Source: Peptococcaceae bacterium UBA5752 (GTDB lineage Bacteria > Bacillota > Dehalobacteriia > UBA4068). From it: 64,000 nt of DNA. Of this stretch, positions 32,532 to 41,408 are shown one piece after another. Position 1 is the stretch's first letter; every line of letters begins with the position of its first letter. Made by a program: the position numbers and the translations under genes. The stretch covers positions 182,082-246,081 of the forward strand of contig DIFI01000017.1 in NCBI GenBank assembly GCA_002419055.1, written 5' to 3'. Under the pieces are notes generated by a model, which worked only from the letters and a program-made list of their open reading frames with translations, did no database searches and was not told where the DNA came from.

Positions 32532-32699
32532 TATAATACCTATATTCGTGTTACTATAAAGCCAGCGTAAGGCAGAATAGCTGCACAGACCGAAATCTAC
32601 GATTTCGTGGCTGAGCGCCTATTTTATAGCAGCAGTTTTCCATAAGGGAATATCCGTGTCAGCGGATATAGTATGGTTTTATCAGAGGAGGTAGATTAA
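32532..32699 (+). promoter_or_regulatory. Promoter and structured leader of the DUF1847 gene
   Basis: A TATAAT at 32532-32537 (weak -35) precedes a leader of about 155 nt. It holds CGAAATC/GATTTCG (32591-32607), flanking GGC/GCC and AGCTGC/GCAGCA pairings that would interleave as a pseudoknot, and a 7-bp hairpin ATATCCG/CGGATAT (32650-32669) 20 nt before AGAGGAGG. A translation-level cis-regulatory RNA is possible; class not recognised. Confidence 0.4.
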
Positions 32700-33350
32700 A
32701 TGTCTGAAAAAGATACAGTTTTTGCGGCTAAATATTCATGTGCCGATTGCGCCCGGCACTGCTGCCACGGCGAATCAAGAGAACATTTGCCTGCCAACTG
32801 CCCTATGAAAAATGAAGAAATCCATCAAAATACCATCGACGAATACTGTTCGCCCGCCTACCACGATTTCTATTTTACCTCAATGCAGGTTGAGAAAGAA
32901 GGTTATTATCACTGGCCGCGCCTCAGGGAAACGGTCGAATTCGCAAAATACATGGGCTACCATATATTGGGGCTGGCTTTTTGCATCGGCCTGTCCGCCG
33001 AAGCCAAGGTTTGCGCCGATTATCTGCGTAGCAAAGGCTTTATTGTCTCTTCGGTAATCTGTAAAAGCAGCGGTATTGATAAACAACAATTAGGTTTAAC
33101 GTTGCAGCAAACCGTAAAAGAAAGCGGTTTTGAAGGCATCTGCGACCCGATCGGCCAGGCGCGGCTGCTGGCTGAGGATAACACCGAATTTAATATCGTG
33201 CTCGGCCTTTGTGTCGGTCACGACTCACTGTTTTTCCAACATTCTCAAGCCCCGGTCACTGTATTGGCCGCCAAAGATAAAATACTCTGTCACAATCCGA
33301 TTGCCGCTCTTTCGCCGGCCGCAGCCAGGTATCTGAAAAACAGATTATAA
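32700..33350 (+). CDS. DUF1847 cysteine-rich putative metal-binding protein
   Basis: 216 aa behind AGAGGAGG. The N-terminal YSCADCARHCCHG and a later NCPM give a cluster of cysteines typical of DUF1847; further conserved-looking parts are GYYHWPRLRETVEFAKYMGY, GLAFCIGLSAEAKV and NIVLGLCVGHDSLF. Biochemical role unknown; metal or Fe-S binding is likely. Transcribed divergently from tupABC and followed 30 bp later by the ketopantoate-reductase-like gene. Confidence 0.82.
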   Translation: MSEKDTVFAAKYSCADCARHCCHGESREHLPANCPMKNEEIHQNTIDEYCSPAYHDFYFTSMQVEKEGYYHWPRLRETVEFAKYMGYHILGLAFCIGLSAEAKVCADYLRSKGFIVSSVICKSSGIDKQQLGLTLQQTVKESGFEGICDPIGQARLLAEDNTEFNIVLGLCVGHDSLFFQHSQAPVTVLAAKDKILCHNPIAALSPAAARYLKNRL

Positions 33351-33380
33351 TAATTGAACTAATGAAAGAGGTCTCCTTAA

Positions 33381-34331
33381 ATGAAAATTCTGGTAATCGG
33401 CGCGGGCGCGCTGGGCAACGCCATCGGCGCATACTTAACCAAATCCGGCCACCGTGTCGACTTTTTGGCTACCCCCGCCACCAAAGCCGCGATTAATGCC
33501 GATGGAGTACATTTGAGTGGCCTGTTCGGCAATATCGATATTGAGGCTGCTGCTGTAACCGCCTATGATGATTTTGCGGCTTTGCTGTCTGACAAATACG
33601 ATTTTGTATTGATCTGCGTCAAAACACTCTCTAATCAGCAGATCGCAGCAAAGCTCGACAACCGCAGCGATATTTTATCGGCAGACGGTAAAATCGTGAT
33701 CATGCAAAACGGCCTCGGCAACGACCGCCCCTACCGCCAATATTTTCCCGATCAGCAAATATATTCGGCGCGCATCATCACCGGCTTCAAGCGCAGCGCG
33801 CCCAATCGCAGCGAAGTCACTGTCCACACCTCGCCGCTGTTGCTCGGATCATTATTCGGCTGCGACGTCAGTCCGATTGCGCCATTGGCCGCGGCCATCG
33901 ACGCCGCCGGTCTGCCCTGCAATACCTCCGATGAAATCTCCAAGGTGCTCTGGGCCAAGATGCTTTATAGCTGCACCCTTAACCCTTTGGGCGCTATACT
34001 GCGCGTCAATTACGGCAAGCTCGGCGATAATCCCTATACGGTGGCGATTATGGACGCTTTGATCGACGAGATTTATGCGGTGATGCAAGCAAGCGGACAG
34101 GACACCTTTTGGCATACGCCCGACCAGTACCGCGCCGCCTTCTACGGCAAAGCGCTGCCCGACACTTACCACCACCGTTCATCGACTTTACAGGATATCG
34201 AAAACCGCCGCAAGACAGAGATCGATACATTGACCGGCTATATATTAACAGAAGCCGCCGCGAACCATATCGCCGTTCCCTATAACGAGATGCTTTACCG
34301 CATGATCAAAGCCATCGAAGCCGATTTTTAA
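33381..34331 (+). CDS. Ketopantoate reductase family protein
   Basis: 316 aa. N-terminal NADP-binding Rossmann motif MKILVIGAGALGNAIGAYL; the middle carries ICVKT, MQNGLGN and the catalytic lysine region KVLWAKMLYSCTLNPLGAIL, followed by the helical C-terminal domain of the ApbA/PanE family. It may be the pantothenate-pathway PanE or another 2-ketoacid reductase; no pan genes are near. AAAGAGG precedes the ATG. Confidence 0.85.
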   Translation: MKILVIGAGALGNAIGAYLTKSGHRVDFLATPATKAAINADGVHLSGLFGNIDIEAAAVTAYDDFAALLSDKYDFVLICVKTLSNQQIAAKLDNRSDILSADGKIVIMQNGLGNDRPYRQYFPDQQIYSARIITGFKRSAPNRSEVTVHTSPLLLGSLFGCDVSPIAPLAAAIDAAGLPCNTSDEISKVLWAKMLYSCTLNPLGAILRVNYGKLGDNPYTVAIMDALIDEIYAVMQASGQDTFWHTPDQYRAAFYGKALPDTYHHRSSTLQDIENRRKTEIDTLTGYILTEAAANHIAVPYNEMLYRMIKAIEADF

Positions 34332-34424
34332 AGCAATTTGCGTCAGTGAAACAAAACATTGATATCAACCGTCATCTTGTCGTAAACAGAATTAAACCTG
34401 GCCGTCAAATAAGGAGGTCTACGG

Positions 34425-36131
34425 GTGAAACCGTTATCGGATAGAAAATTAATTAAATATCTGCTGTTTATATCGGTAATTACGCTATGCCTTGTAATGC
34501 CAGCCTTCTTCTCCCCTGCGTATGCAGCTGATGTCGAGTCTTCGCCTCTAACCTTCACGGTGGACTCAAATACTTATCAAATCCTCTCGCAATCCTCCCA
34601 AACCGCAGCGCTGATTAAGACAGCGCAAACGAAAGGCGACTTTGTCGTCCCTTCAACGGTCACTTATCAAGAAGAAACCTATAAGGTCACTCAGGTCGGC
34701 GGTTCAGCCGAAAAAGTCACGGAACTTGACATGGATACGGACAGCTACTTTACCTATTATAAAGGTTCTTTCTCCGATAATGAATTCAGCAGTATCACAG
34801 TGGGCGACTCGGTGACCAAAATCGCTGACTATGCCTTTTACGGGATTACGAATCTGCAAAAGGTAACTATTAACAGCGACGAAATCGTGATTGGCAAATA
34901 TGCGATAAGCCATATCTCCGGCATTTGGTTCGACGAGCGTACTGTGACGATCAATGCCCACAAAGTGATACTTGAAAAGGGAGCGCTTGCCTACGCTTTA
35001 ATGACTAAAATTACAATAAATGCCGACCAATTATCGGTCGGCGATTATGCGCTGGCAAATGCCCCCAAAGCAATTACGCTGCCGCAGGGGACTACAGCAA
35101 TCGGCGATTTTGCCCTTATTGGCTGTACCGGTACTTTTACCATACCGCAAGATGTCAAGTCGATCGGCGACGGCGCTTTTTTCAAAATGAAATTAAAGCT
35201 AGCGGATGGCAATAAATATTTCAAAATTTCTCATGGGGTTCTTTACAATAAAAAAGGCAGCGAATTAATCCGCGCCTTCGATGTATCCGGGAGATTTTTC
35301 GTACCTTGGGGTGTCACTTCCATCAGAAAATACGCTTTTGCCTACTCCGACGTTTATTGTTTCGCCGCCTCAAGGTATATCAAAGAAATACCGGATTATG
35401 CCTTTTATAAATGTCCGTCGCTTACTTTAGCTTTCACAACCAAAGGCACGACAACTATTGGCAAAAACGCTTTTTGCGCTTGCGATAAACTGAAAAAAGT
35501 TCGTTTATCAGATACTATTGAGACTGTCGGCGATTACGCCTTCTTTAATGACAATAAGTTATCCAAGTGTATTTTGCCAAGTTCGCTGCAAACTATAGGC
35601 AAAAGAGCCTTTGATAGAACGTCGGTTTCCACTGTAACCATTCCGGCATCTGTAACATCAATCGGAAGAAATGCTTTTGGCTTATATTCCGACGGTATAA
35701 CGGAATCGTCGATTTCACTAACGTTTGACAAAGGCAATGCGGTCTATGAACAAAAGGGCAATATTGTCTATCAAAAAGGGACTCCCACCATCCTGATGAT
35801 GATACTTGATGCCTCGGCGGATCAAATCCGGCTGCCGGAAGGGACTAAGGATATCGGCGATATTAATTTTATTAATTTCAATGATATGATGGAGCTGGTT
35901 ATTCCCGCATCCGCGACCAGCGTTGATACCATGGTTTTCAGTAACTACAACAATCGGGAAGATATGGGTTTTGTGCGGTTTGAAGGAAACGCGGCGCCGT
36001 TGTTTAATTACCGTGATAACGTGGTTTTCCATATTAATGCTGCGGTACCCGCCAAGGCGGAAGAAAGTTATCGGCAAGCATTTGCAAATCTACCGCTGAC
36101 AAAACAGCAGACAGTAAATATTTATAGCTAA
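34425..36131 (+). CDS. Secreted leucine-rich-repeat protein (BspA-like, LRR_5)
   Basis: 568 aa, GTG start behind AAGGAGG. A signal peptide (LFISVITLCLVMPAFFSPAYA) is followed by repeated LRR_5 units of about 23 residues: ITVGDSVTKIADYAFYGITN, LPQGTTAIGDFALIGCTG, IPASVTSIGRNAFG. No sortase motif or SLH domain at the C-terminus, so it is probably secreted or loosely wall-associated. Such proteins bind host or surface ligands in other bacteria. Terminator follows. Confidence 0.85.
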   Translation: MKPLSDRKLIKYLLFISVITLCLVMPAFFSPAYAADVESSPLTFTVDSNTYQILSQSSQTAALIKTAQTKGDFVVPSTVTYQEETYKVTQVGGSAEKVTELDMDTDSYFTYYKGSFSDNEFSSITVGDSVTKIADYAFYGITNLQKVTINSDEIVIGKYAISHISGIWFDERTVTINAHKVILEKGALAYALMTKITINADQLSVGDYALANAPKAITLPQGTTAIGDFALIGCTGTFTIPQDVKSIGDGAFFKMKLKLADGNKYFKISHGVLYNKKGSELIRAFDVSGRFFVPWGVTSIRKYAFAYSDVYCFAASRYIKEIPDYAFYKCPSLTLAFTTKGTTTIGKNAFCACDKLKKVRLSDTIETVGDYAFFNDNKLSKCILPSSLQTIGKRAFDRTSVSTVTIPASVTSIGRNAFGLYSDGITESSISLTFDKGNAVYEQKGNIVYQKGTPTILMMILDASADQIRLPEGTKDIGDINFINFNDMMELVIPASATSVDTMVFSNYNNREDMGFVRFEGNAAPLFNYRDNVVFHINAAVPAKAEESYRQAFANLPLTKQQTVNIYS

Positions 36132-36156
36132 CATTGAAAAATCAATTAAAAAAAAC

Positions 36157-36192
36157 AGCCGGCATAAAACAACGCCGGCTTTGATATTTTTT
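36157..36192 (+). terminator. Terminator of the LRR gene
   Basis: AGCCGGC/GCCGGCT (36157-36163, 36174-36180) followed by TTGATATTTTTT. Confidence 0.82.
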
Positions 36193-36200
36193 ATTAGCTT

Positions 36201-36626
36201 TTATTTTCCGCGAAGCTTGCGGATCAGCATTATTCCGCAAATAGCCATACCCAGCTCAGAGAGTATATGTAATACAAACGTAGCGATGATCAGCCACCAG
36301 TAGAAGCCGGTGGCCGCAGCTGCGCCTGAGGCTATGCCGCTTAAGATAGCAATACCTTGAGCAGCAAAGAGAAACACTGCCGCCGCGATCAGATCAATAA
36401 TGATCGGCTTGCGCATCAGCTTTGCCCGCAACGCCGCCCACATCAGCAGCAAACCGCCAACGATAACTATAGGGAAAAGTTCTGCCGGAATCAGAAAATC
36501 GCAGTGAAATTGCCCCATCATAATCGATCCGATTACCGAGGTCAGTATCATAAACGCTAACGGCGCCCATAATAATATCATGCCGATAACAGCTAATATC
36601 TTGGTTAAAACTCCCCTATTGCCCAT
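36201..36626 (-). CDS. Four-helix membrane protein of unknown function
   Basis: 141 aa from the ATG at 36626, 7 nt after GGAGG. Four predicted membrane helices with short loops (IGMILLWAPLAFMILTSVIG; ELFPIVIVGGLLLMWAALRA; a third; FYWWLIIATFVLHILSELG). No recognised domain. The region upstream holds three tandem structured modules that would form part of its leader if transcription starts far upstream. Confidence 0.7.
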   Translation of the reverse strand: MGNRGVLTKILAVIGMILLWAPLAFMILTSVIGSIMMGQFHCDFLIPAELFPIVIVGGLLLMWAALRAKLMRKPIIIDLIAAAVFLFAAQGIAILSGIASGAAAATGFYWWLIIATFVLHILSELGMAICGIMLIRKLRGK

Positions 36627-36793
36627 CGCCACGCCTCCTAAAACTACTATAAGTTTATTTTATTTTTTAAGATAAAAGATTCGCTGCAGCAGTTTTTTAC
36701 CCTTTATTACTCATAGCGTAAAACAATTAGGCAGCCCTATAATTTAAAAATTCCAACTTTTAATCATTTTATATATCCACGCATATAATAATA

Positions 36794-37192
36794 TTGACAT
36801 TACTGTTATAGGCGTAATGGGGTGTCAACATCGCAGCCGGCTTTTCCTCTGTTAATCGCTCCTTTGTGATAGGTGCGAGAGGGGGCCGGCTGCACGCAAT
36901 AATAAAACATAGTATAATTTTCGACAAATTTTATATTAGAATTGACATCAGCTATCACAAGTTGATAGTTTGGTGTCAATAACAGCCGATATTACCTTAA
37001 TTTGTACTTTATCCTTGAGATAAAGGCAAAAGGAATATCGGCTGTTTCGTTAAAAAATATCACAAATCTAATTTTTGGGGCATATATATATACTGACACA
37101 ACGGCTAACATACACCGGAGTGTCTTATCGGCAGCCGGCGCTTCCTTTGATGATCGCACCTTTGTGATAAGGGCGAGAGGAGGGCCGGCTGC
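36794..37192. repeat. Three tandem two-hairpin structured modules
   Basis: Each module has a first hairpin closed by TGACA/TGTCA (36794-36828, 36942-36979, 37095-37124) and a second long hairpin closed by CAGCCG/CGGCTG (36833-36893, 36981-37046, 37131-37192). Starts are 148 and 153 nt apart. Modules 1 and 3 also share inner sequence (ATCGC-n-CCTTTGTGATA, then GCGAGAGG). Stems in module 2 are preserved with different bases, i.e. covariation. No start codons with ribosome sites inside. Confidence 0.6.
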
Positions 37193-37199
37193 TCGTATG

Positions 37200-37448
37200 T
37201 TAATATGATCGAGTTAATGCTCCTACTATTTGGGCAATCGCAAAATATACGGCCATAACGCCAAAGAAGATGCAGAAGAAAACCAGCAGCGAACGCTCTT
37301 TGTTTTTAATAGTCGATATCAGACCGCAGATCAAAGCGCTCACCGCCGCCGCCAGCGGTACATTGCCCCAAAAGCCGCCGCCATTTTCGGGCAGTACGCA
37401 TACGGCAGCGATGATATCAATCAATATCACCAAAAAAGCATAGAGCAA
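37200..37448 (-). CDS. Small hydrophobic protein, doubtful
   Basis: 82 aa, TTG start with no visible ribosome site. Three hydrophobic segments (FLVILIDIIAAVCVL; VPLAAAVSALICGLIST; LLVFFCIFFGVMAVYFAIAQ) make a real membrane protein plausible. Codon use is not distinctive. The true start may be elsewhere or the gene may be decayed. Confidence 0.4.
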   Translation of the reverse strand: MLYAFLVILIDIIAAVCVLPENGGGFWGNVPLAAAVSALICGLISTIKNKERSLLVFFCIFFGVMAVYFAIAQIVGALTRSY

Positions 37449-37518
37449 CTAAAACAACAGACCATTTACCAAGCTTTGTCTGAGGCAAAATAGTAAACTT
37501 CATAGACCACACTAACAG

Positions 37519-37686
37519 TTAAAATAACAAACCCCTTATTAAATAAAATGTTATTATTACGATCAAAACAATCAAAAAACATATTGTCATATTCTTACTC
37601 TTTTTTAACAACCCGGTGATAATACCAATAACAGCTAAAATCAGTAAAAGAAACAACGGCAAACCGATAAAATTTAATGCCATCAT
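37519..37686 (-). CDS. Small two-helix membrane protein (55 aa)
   Basis: MMALNFIGLPLFLLLILAVI, a KKSKN turn, then a second helix and stop. AAGGAGG lies 9 bases before the first ATG (37686). It begins 21 bp after cadA on the same strand with no terminator between, so it is probably the third gene of the cadC-cadA operon. No family recognised; a helper of the metal pump is possible. Confidence 0.6.
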   Translation of the reverse strand: MMALNFIGLPLFLLLILAVIGIITGLLKKSKNMTICFLIVLIVIITFYLIRGLLF

Positions 37687-37707
37687 TCTAACTACCTCCT
37701 TAGGTCA

Positions 37708-39834
37708 TTAAACATCTCTGATACTGGTCGCCCGTAAAGAGTTGAGCACTGCCAGAATAAGCACGCCGACGTCGCCGAAGACCGCCATCCACATGGTGGC
37801 TATTCCTAAGGCACCCAGCAGCAGTATAACCGCCTTGATCCCTAACGCCAGAGCTATGTTTTGATATACGATGCCGCTGGTTTTTTTGGCTATTTTGAAC
37901 GCCGAAGCTATCTTGGACGGCTGGTCGTTCATAATCACTATATCGGCTGCCTCGATCGCTGCCGCTGAACCAAGGCCGCCCATAGCGATACCGATATCAG
38001 CCCTGGCAAGGGCTGGTGCGTCGTTCAAGCCGTCGCCGACAAAGGCCACTTTGCCTCTTTGGGTTTTGTTGCGCTCCAGCATTTCCAGCTTTTCGACCTT
38101 GTCAGCAGGTAGCAAATCTGTGTAAACTACATCGATGCCCAGCTTACTGCCGATGCTTTCGCCGGTAAATTTATTGTCGCCGCTCAACATCACAGTAATC
38201 TTAACGCCCAGCTTTTTCAGTTCTTTGATGGCGCTGGACGCGTCCTCTTTGATCTGGTCGCTGATCACTATATTGCCTGCGTACTGCCTGTCGACTGCCA
38301 AATGAATCACCGAACCGACGGTTATGGGCGTTGTATGCCCAATCTGTTCGCTATCCAACAGACGCGCGTTACCGGCGCTTACCGCGTGGCCGTTGATCTC
38401 AGCTTTGACACCCATACCAGCGATTTCCTGATAATTTTCTATTCTGTTTGAATCGACCTCCGCGGCGAATGCTTTAAGCAGCGAACGCGCTATCGGGTGG
38501 TTGGAAAAACTCTCTGCATAAGCCGCAAAATATAACAGCTGTTCGCGAGTAAAGCCATTTTCCGGATTGATATCATCCACTTCAAATACGCCTTTGGTCA
38601 AAGTGCCGGTTTTATCAAATACCACTGTTTCTAGTTTATTCAAGGCTTCGAGATAATTGCTTCCTTTGATCAAAATACCTCGTCTGGAAGCGCAGCCGAT
38701 ACCACCGTAAAAACCAAGCGGTATCGAAACCACCAATGCGCAAGGACAGGATATGACCAAAAAGACCAGCGCCCGATAGCCCCAATCGGCAAAGCTGGCG
38801 CCCGGTACAAACAAGGTCGGTATCAGCGCCAGCGCCAGGGCGCCAAAGACCACGATCGGCGTATAGTACCTGGCAAATTTGCTGATAAATTTCTCGGTCG
38901 GCGCTTTTCTCGATGAGACGTTTTGCGTCAGTTCCAGTATCTGCGCCACCGTCGACTGGGCATATTCTTTAGTCACCTTGACGGTCAGTAAGCCGCTGCC
39001 GTTGATGATGCCGCTTAAAATCTCCTGCCCCGGCTGCAGCTCCCGCGGCACCGATTCGCCGGTCAGCGCCGAAGTATCGGCCATCGACACGCCTTCGATG
39101 ATCATGCCGTCAAGCGGCACTTTTTCGCCGGGTTTGATTACAATCATATCGCCGATTTTTACCTGCTCCGGCGATACCTTTATTAATTTGTCACCCTGCT
39201 GCAAATTGGCATATTCGGGCTTAATCTGCATTAGGGCGCTGATCGAACGCCTAGAGTGGTCAACGGCCCTCTCCTGGAGTAATTCGCCGATCTGATAGAA
39301 CAGCATCACCGCAACCCCTTCCGGGTGCTCGCCGACCAAAAAAGCACCGGCGCTGGCAACGCTCATCAGAAAATACTCGTTGAATATCTGGCGGCCAAAC
39401 AGCCCCCTGACCGCCCGCACAATGACGCTGCCGCCAATAATTATATAGCTGATCAGATATAACACTAATTCCACATCAGCAGTAAATTTAAGTATTTTGG
39501 CCACGGCAAAGATGATGCCGACGATAACGATCTTGGCCAGCTGCCTTCTGAATTCGGTCTTAAACTCATGATCTTCCGCGCCTTTGGCGGCGGGCTGATC
39601 GGCCCAAGTCACCAAAACTCCATGTTCCATGCGCATGACGATCGCTCTTATTTTGTCAAATATATCATCGGGATCAACCTCCTCGGCGGTTTCTACCAGC
39701 ATTTTGCTCCCGACAAAATCAAGGGTGGCGGTATTAACTCCCGGAAGCTTCTGCACCACCGCTTCTATCTTGGCCGCGCAGGCCGCGCAATCTAAACCAT
39801 CCAATTTTAATTCCAGCTTGTTAATGATTCTCAC
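37708..39834 (-). CDS. cadA: Cd/Zn/Pb-type P1B ATPase
   Basis: 708 aa. An N-terminal heavy-metal-associated domain (GLDCAACAAKIE, residues 13-24), membrane helices with the metal-selecting SCPCALVV, the phosphorylated DKTGTLTKG, the HP motif in SNHPIARSL and GDGLNDAPAL. CPC plus the regulator type point to Cd/Zn/Pb export rather than copper. The start is uncertain: GTG at 39834 overlaps its own G-rich ribosome site. The gene lies 12 bp downstream of the ArsR-type regulator. Confidence 0.92.
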   Translation of the reverse strand: MRIINKLELKLDGLDCAACAAKIEAVVQKLPGVNTATLDFVGSKMLVETAEEVDPDDIFDKIRAIVMRMEHGVLVTWADQPAAKGAEDHEFKTEFRRQLAKIVIVGIIFAVAKILKFTADVELVLYLISYIIIGGSVIVRAVRGLFGRQIFNEYFLMSVASAGAFLVGEHPEGVAVMLFYQIGELLQERAVDHSRRSISALMQIKPEYANLQQGDKLIKVSPEQVKIGDMIVIKPGEKVPLDGMIIEGVSMADTSALTGESVPRELQPGQEILSGIINGSGLLTVKVTKEYAQSTVAQILELTQNVSSRKAPTEKFISKFARYYTPIVVFGALALALIPTLFVPGASFADWGYRALVFLVISCPCALVVSIPLGFYGGIGCASRRGILIKGSNYLEALNKLETVVFDKTGTLTKGVFEVDDINPENGFTREQLLYFAAYAESFSNHPIARSLLKAFAAEVDSNRIENYQEIAGMGVKAEINGHAVSAGNARLLDSEQIGHTTPITVGSVIHLAVDRQYAGNIVISDQIKEDASSAIKELKKLGVKITVMLSGDNKFTGESIGSKLGIDVVYTDLLPADKVEKLEMLERNKTQRGKVAFVGDGLNDAPALARADIGIAMGGLGSAAAIEAADIVIMNDQPSKIASAFKIAKKTSGIVYQNIALALGIKAVILLLGALGIATMWMAVFGDVGVLILAVLNSLRATSIRDV

Positions 39835-39846
39835 CCCTTGATCATT

Positions 39847-40221
39847 TTAATATTCCTCTTTAATATGAACAAGTCCCTGCTCGAATATTTGTTTTACATG
39901 CTCGTCTGCCAGGCAATAAAACACCGCCTTGCCTTGGCGTCTGTTTTTGACCAAATTAGCTTGCTTCAATACTCTCAACTGATGCGAAATGGCTGATTGC
40001 GTCATCTTCAGCAATGTGGAAATATCACAAACGCACATTTCCGCCGTCGACAGGCACATCAGAATACTAATCCTCGTCGCATCGCCGAAGATTTTATAGA
40101 GCTCCGCCAGCCGAATAAGCAGCTCTTGATCGGGCATCTGCTTTCTTACCTGCTCTACCGTATCTTCATGAAGCAGATAACAATCGCATTTTTCTAAAAA
40201 GTCATCTTTAAATCTTGGCAT
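39847..40221 (-). CDS. ArsR/SmtB-family metal-sensing repressor (CadC-like)
   Basis: 124 aa from the second of two ATGs (spacing to GAGGTGG is 6 nt). The winged helix includes ELYKIFGDATRISILMCL and the recognition helix MTQSAISHQLRVLKQ. CDC near residue 13 and MCVCD in the alpha-3 helix match the CadC metal site, which binds Cd/Pb/Zn and releases DNA. It regulates the operon it heads; a perfect dyad operator lies upstream. Confidence 0.92.
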   Translation of the reverse strand: MPRFKDDFLEKCDCYLLHEDTVEQVRKQMPDQELLIRLAELYKIFGDATRISILMCLSTAEMCVCDISTLLKMTQSAISHQLRVLKQANLVKNRRQGKAVFYCLADEHVKQIFEQGLVHIKEEY

Positions 40222-40250
40222 CATCGACCACCTCTCGTCTGATCATATGC

Positions 40251-40274
40251 ACACATGAACAACTGTTCATATGT
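40251..40274. promoter_or_regulatory. ArsR/SmtB-type operator
   Basis: ACAcATGAACA-AC-TGTTCATaTGT, an imperfect 11-2-11 dyad with a perfect ATGAACA/TGTTCAT core, matching the TGAACA..TGTTCA operators of CadC/SmtB/CzrA repressors, 30 bp before the regulator gene. Confidence 0.8.
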
Positions 40275-40310
40275 TAGATTATAATTAACCCTTGGCGCAA
40301 AGTCAATAGA

Positions 40311-40793
40311 TTAATTGTTTTTTTCTTCTATTTCACCGTCATTGGTTTTCAAGCGGATTTTTAAAATCACATCTTTAAATAACCTGATAGCCTCGCTCAA
40401 ATTATTAACATCATCTTTATCGAGTTGATTAATATTACCTTTAATAATTTCGATCACAAGATCATTAAACTGATCCAAAAAAATTAAGCCATCTTCAGAT
40501 ATCTTAACCTTGGTTGTTCTTCTGTCAGACCTATCATATTCTCTCGTAACATAATTACTATCTATCAGCTTATCTATAATCAATGTTAATTGCGGCTTGG
40601 CAATTTGTACTTCCCTGGCAAGTTCCGACATTGTAATAGCTTTTTTACCGGATAGTATCCGCAACGTCAAATACGGCAGCGGACTGATTACAGTCCGTGT
40701 CTTTAGTTCCACCGGCCTGATCATCACTCTATCAATAACCCCTATTAATCCGCTCAAATCTTTTGCGACTTGATTAATATCTATATCCTTCAC
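40311..40793 (-). CDS. MarR-family transcriptional regulator
   Basis: 160 aa from a GTG at 40793, 5 nt after GGAGGGG. The winged helix spans residues 45-105: ISPLPYLTLRILSG, ITMSELAREVQIAKPQLTLIIDKL and the wing EYDRSDRRTTKVKIS. Flanking helices form the dimer interface. The ligand is unknown. It is transcribed alone; its likely target is itself or a gene outside, since the upstream kilobase is almost gene-free. Confidence 0.85.
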   Translation of the reverse strand: MKDIDINQVAKDLSGLIGVIDRVMIRPVELKTRTVISPLPYLTLRILSGKKAITMSELAREVQIAKPQLTLIIDKLIDSNYVTREYDRSDRRTTKVKISEDGLIFLDQFNDLVIEIIKGNINQLDKDDVNNLSEAIRLFKDVILKIRLKTNDGEIEEKNN

Positions 40794-41050
40794 CCAAACC
40801 CCTCCAAACAAAACAATATTGCTATCTATAAATACGATTTATAAACACTCACCCGTTCATAATATTTATTTATTATACTATCTTTATTTGTAATAATCTA
40901 TATATTAATTAATTAATCTACATATTACGACAATTTTCGCAACAATCTTAAAAGGTGTTAATAATTATCATTTGTAACATAGAGAAAAACAATGGGAACA
41001 AATAATGCATCGCCATCTGCCTGGTGGTTTGCCATTAGATTTGATCCATA

Positions 41051-41136
41051 CGCCGTATCCCCAACTGCTGCCGTGAATAAAGCTGTGACATGAAATTACC
41101 GGCATGGGGCCGCAATACGGACGTTGTATTTTTTTT
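41051..41136 (+). ncRNA. Candidate structured small RNA with terminator
   Basis: Three nested stems: CCGTAT/ATACGG (41053-41058, 41115-41120), CCCCA/TGGGG (41059-41063, 41105-41109) and TGCCG/CGGCA (41069-41073, 41100-41104) around a 26-nt loop, followed within 10 nt by a run of eight T. Reading frames across it are short, lack ribosome sites and resemble nothing. Promoter not identified. Confidence 0.42.
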
Positions 41137-41379
41137 AAATGGCTGCATAATTGATAAAAAGGTTATTTTATTAAAATTTTCTTTGCGTAAAATGCAACAA
41201 TTGCGCAAAAAAACAAACCCCACAAATAATATACTAAAAAAGCGAGAAATCACAGGCGGCAATTTGATCCATGCCCTACAAACCTCAAAACATACCTCTA
41301 AGTTTATCTTTTCCTAAATATTCCAAATTATTCATGCGATTATTCGCACCCCTTTCGCTTTTCCCCAGCTAGAACATGA

Positions 41380-41408
41380 TTGACTTTTTATCCAAAATAC
41401 CCTATAAT
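41380..41408 (+). promoter_or_regulatory. Strong sigma-A promoter
   Basis: TTGACT (41380-41385), 17-bp spacer, TATAAT (41403-41408). The next gene starts 430 bp later, so it drives either an independent small RNA or a very long leader. Confidence 0.7.

Noticed and set aside
36794..37192. Retron msr-msd or integron attC array
   Set aside because: No reverse transcriptase or integron integrase nearby, no RYYYAAC/GTTRRRY core pairs, and the modules are not separated by cassettes with genes.
41090..41317. 75-aa plus-strand frame in the gene-free kilobase
   Set aside because: No ribosome site, no domain, and it overlaps the T-run of a structured RNA candidate.
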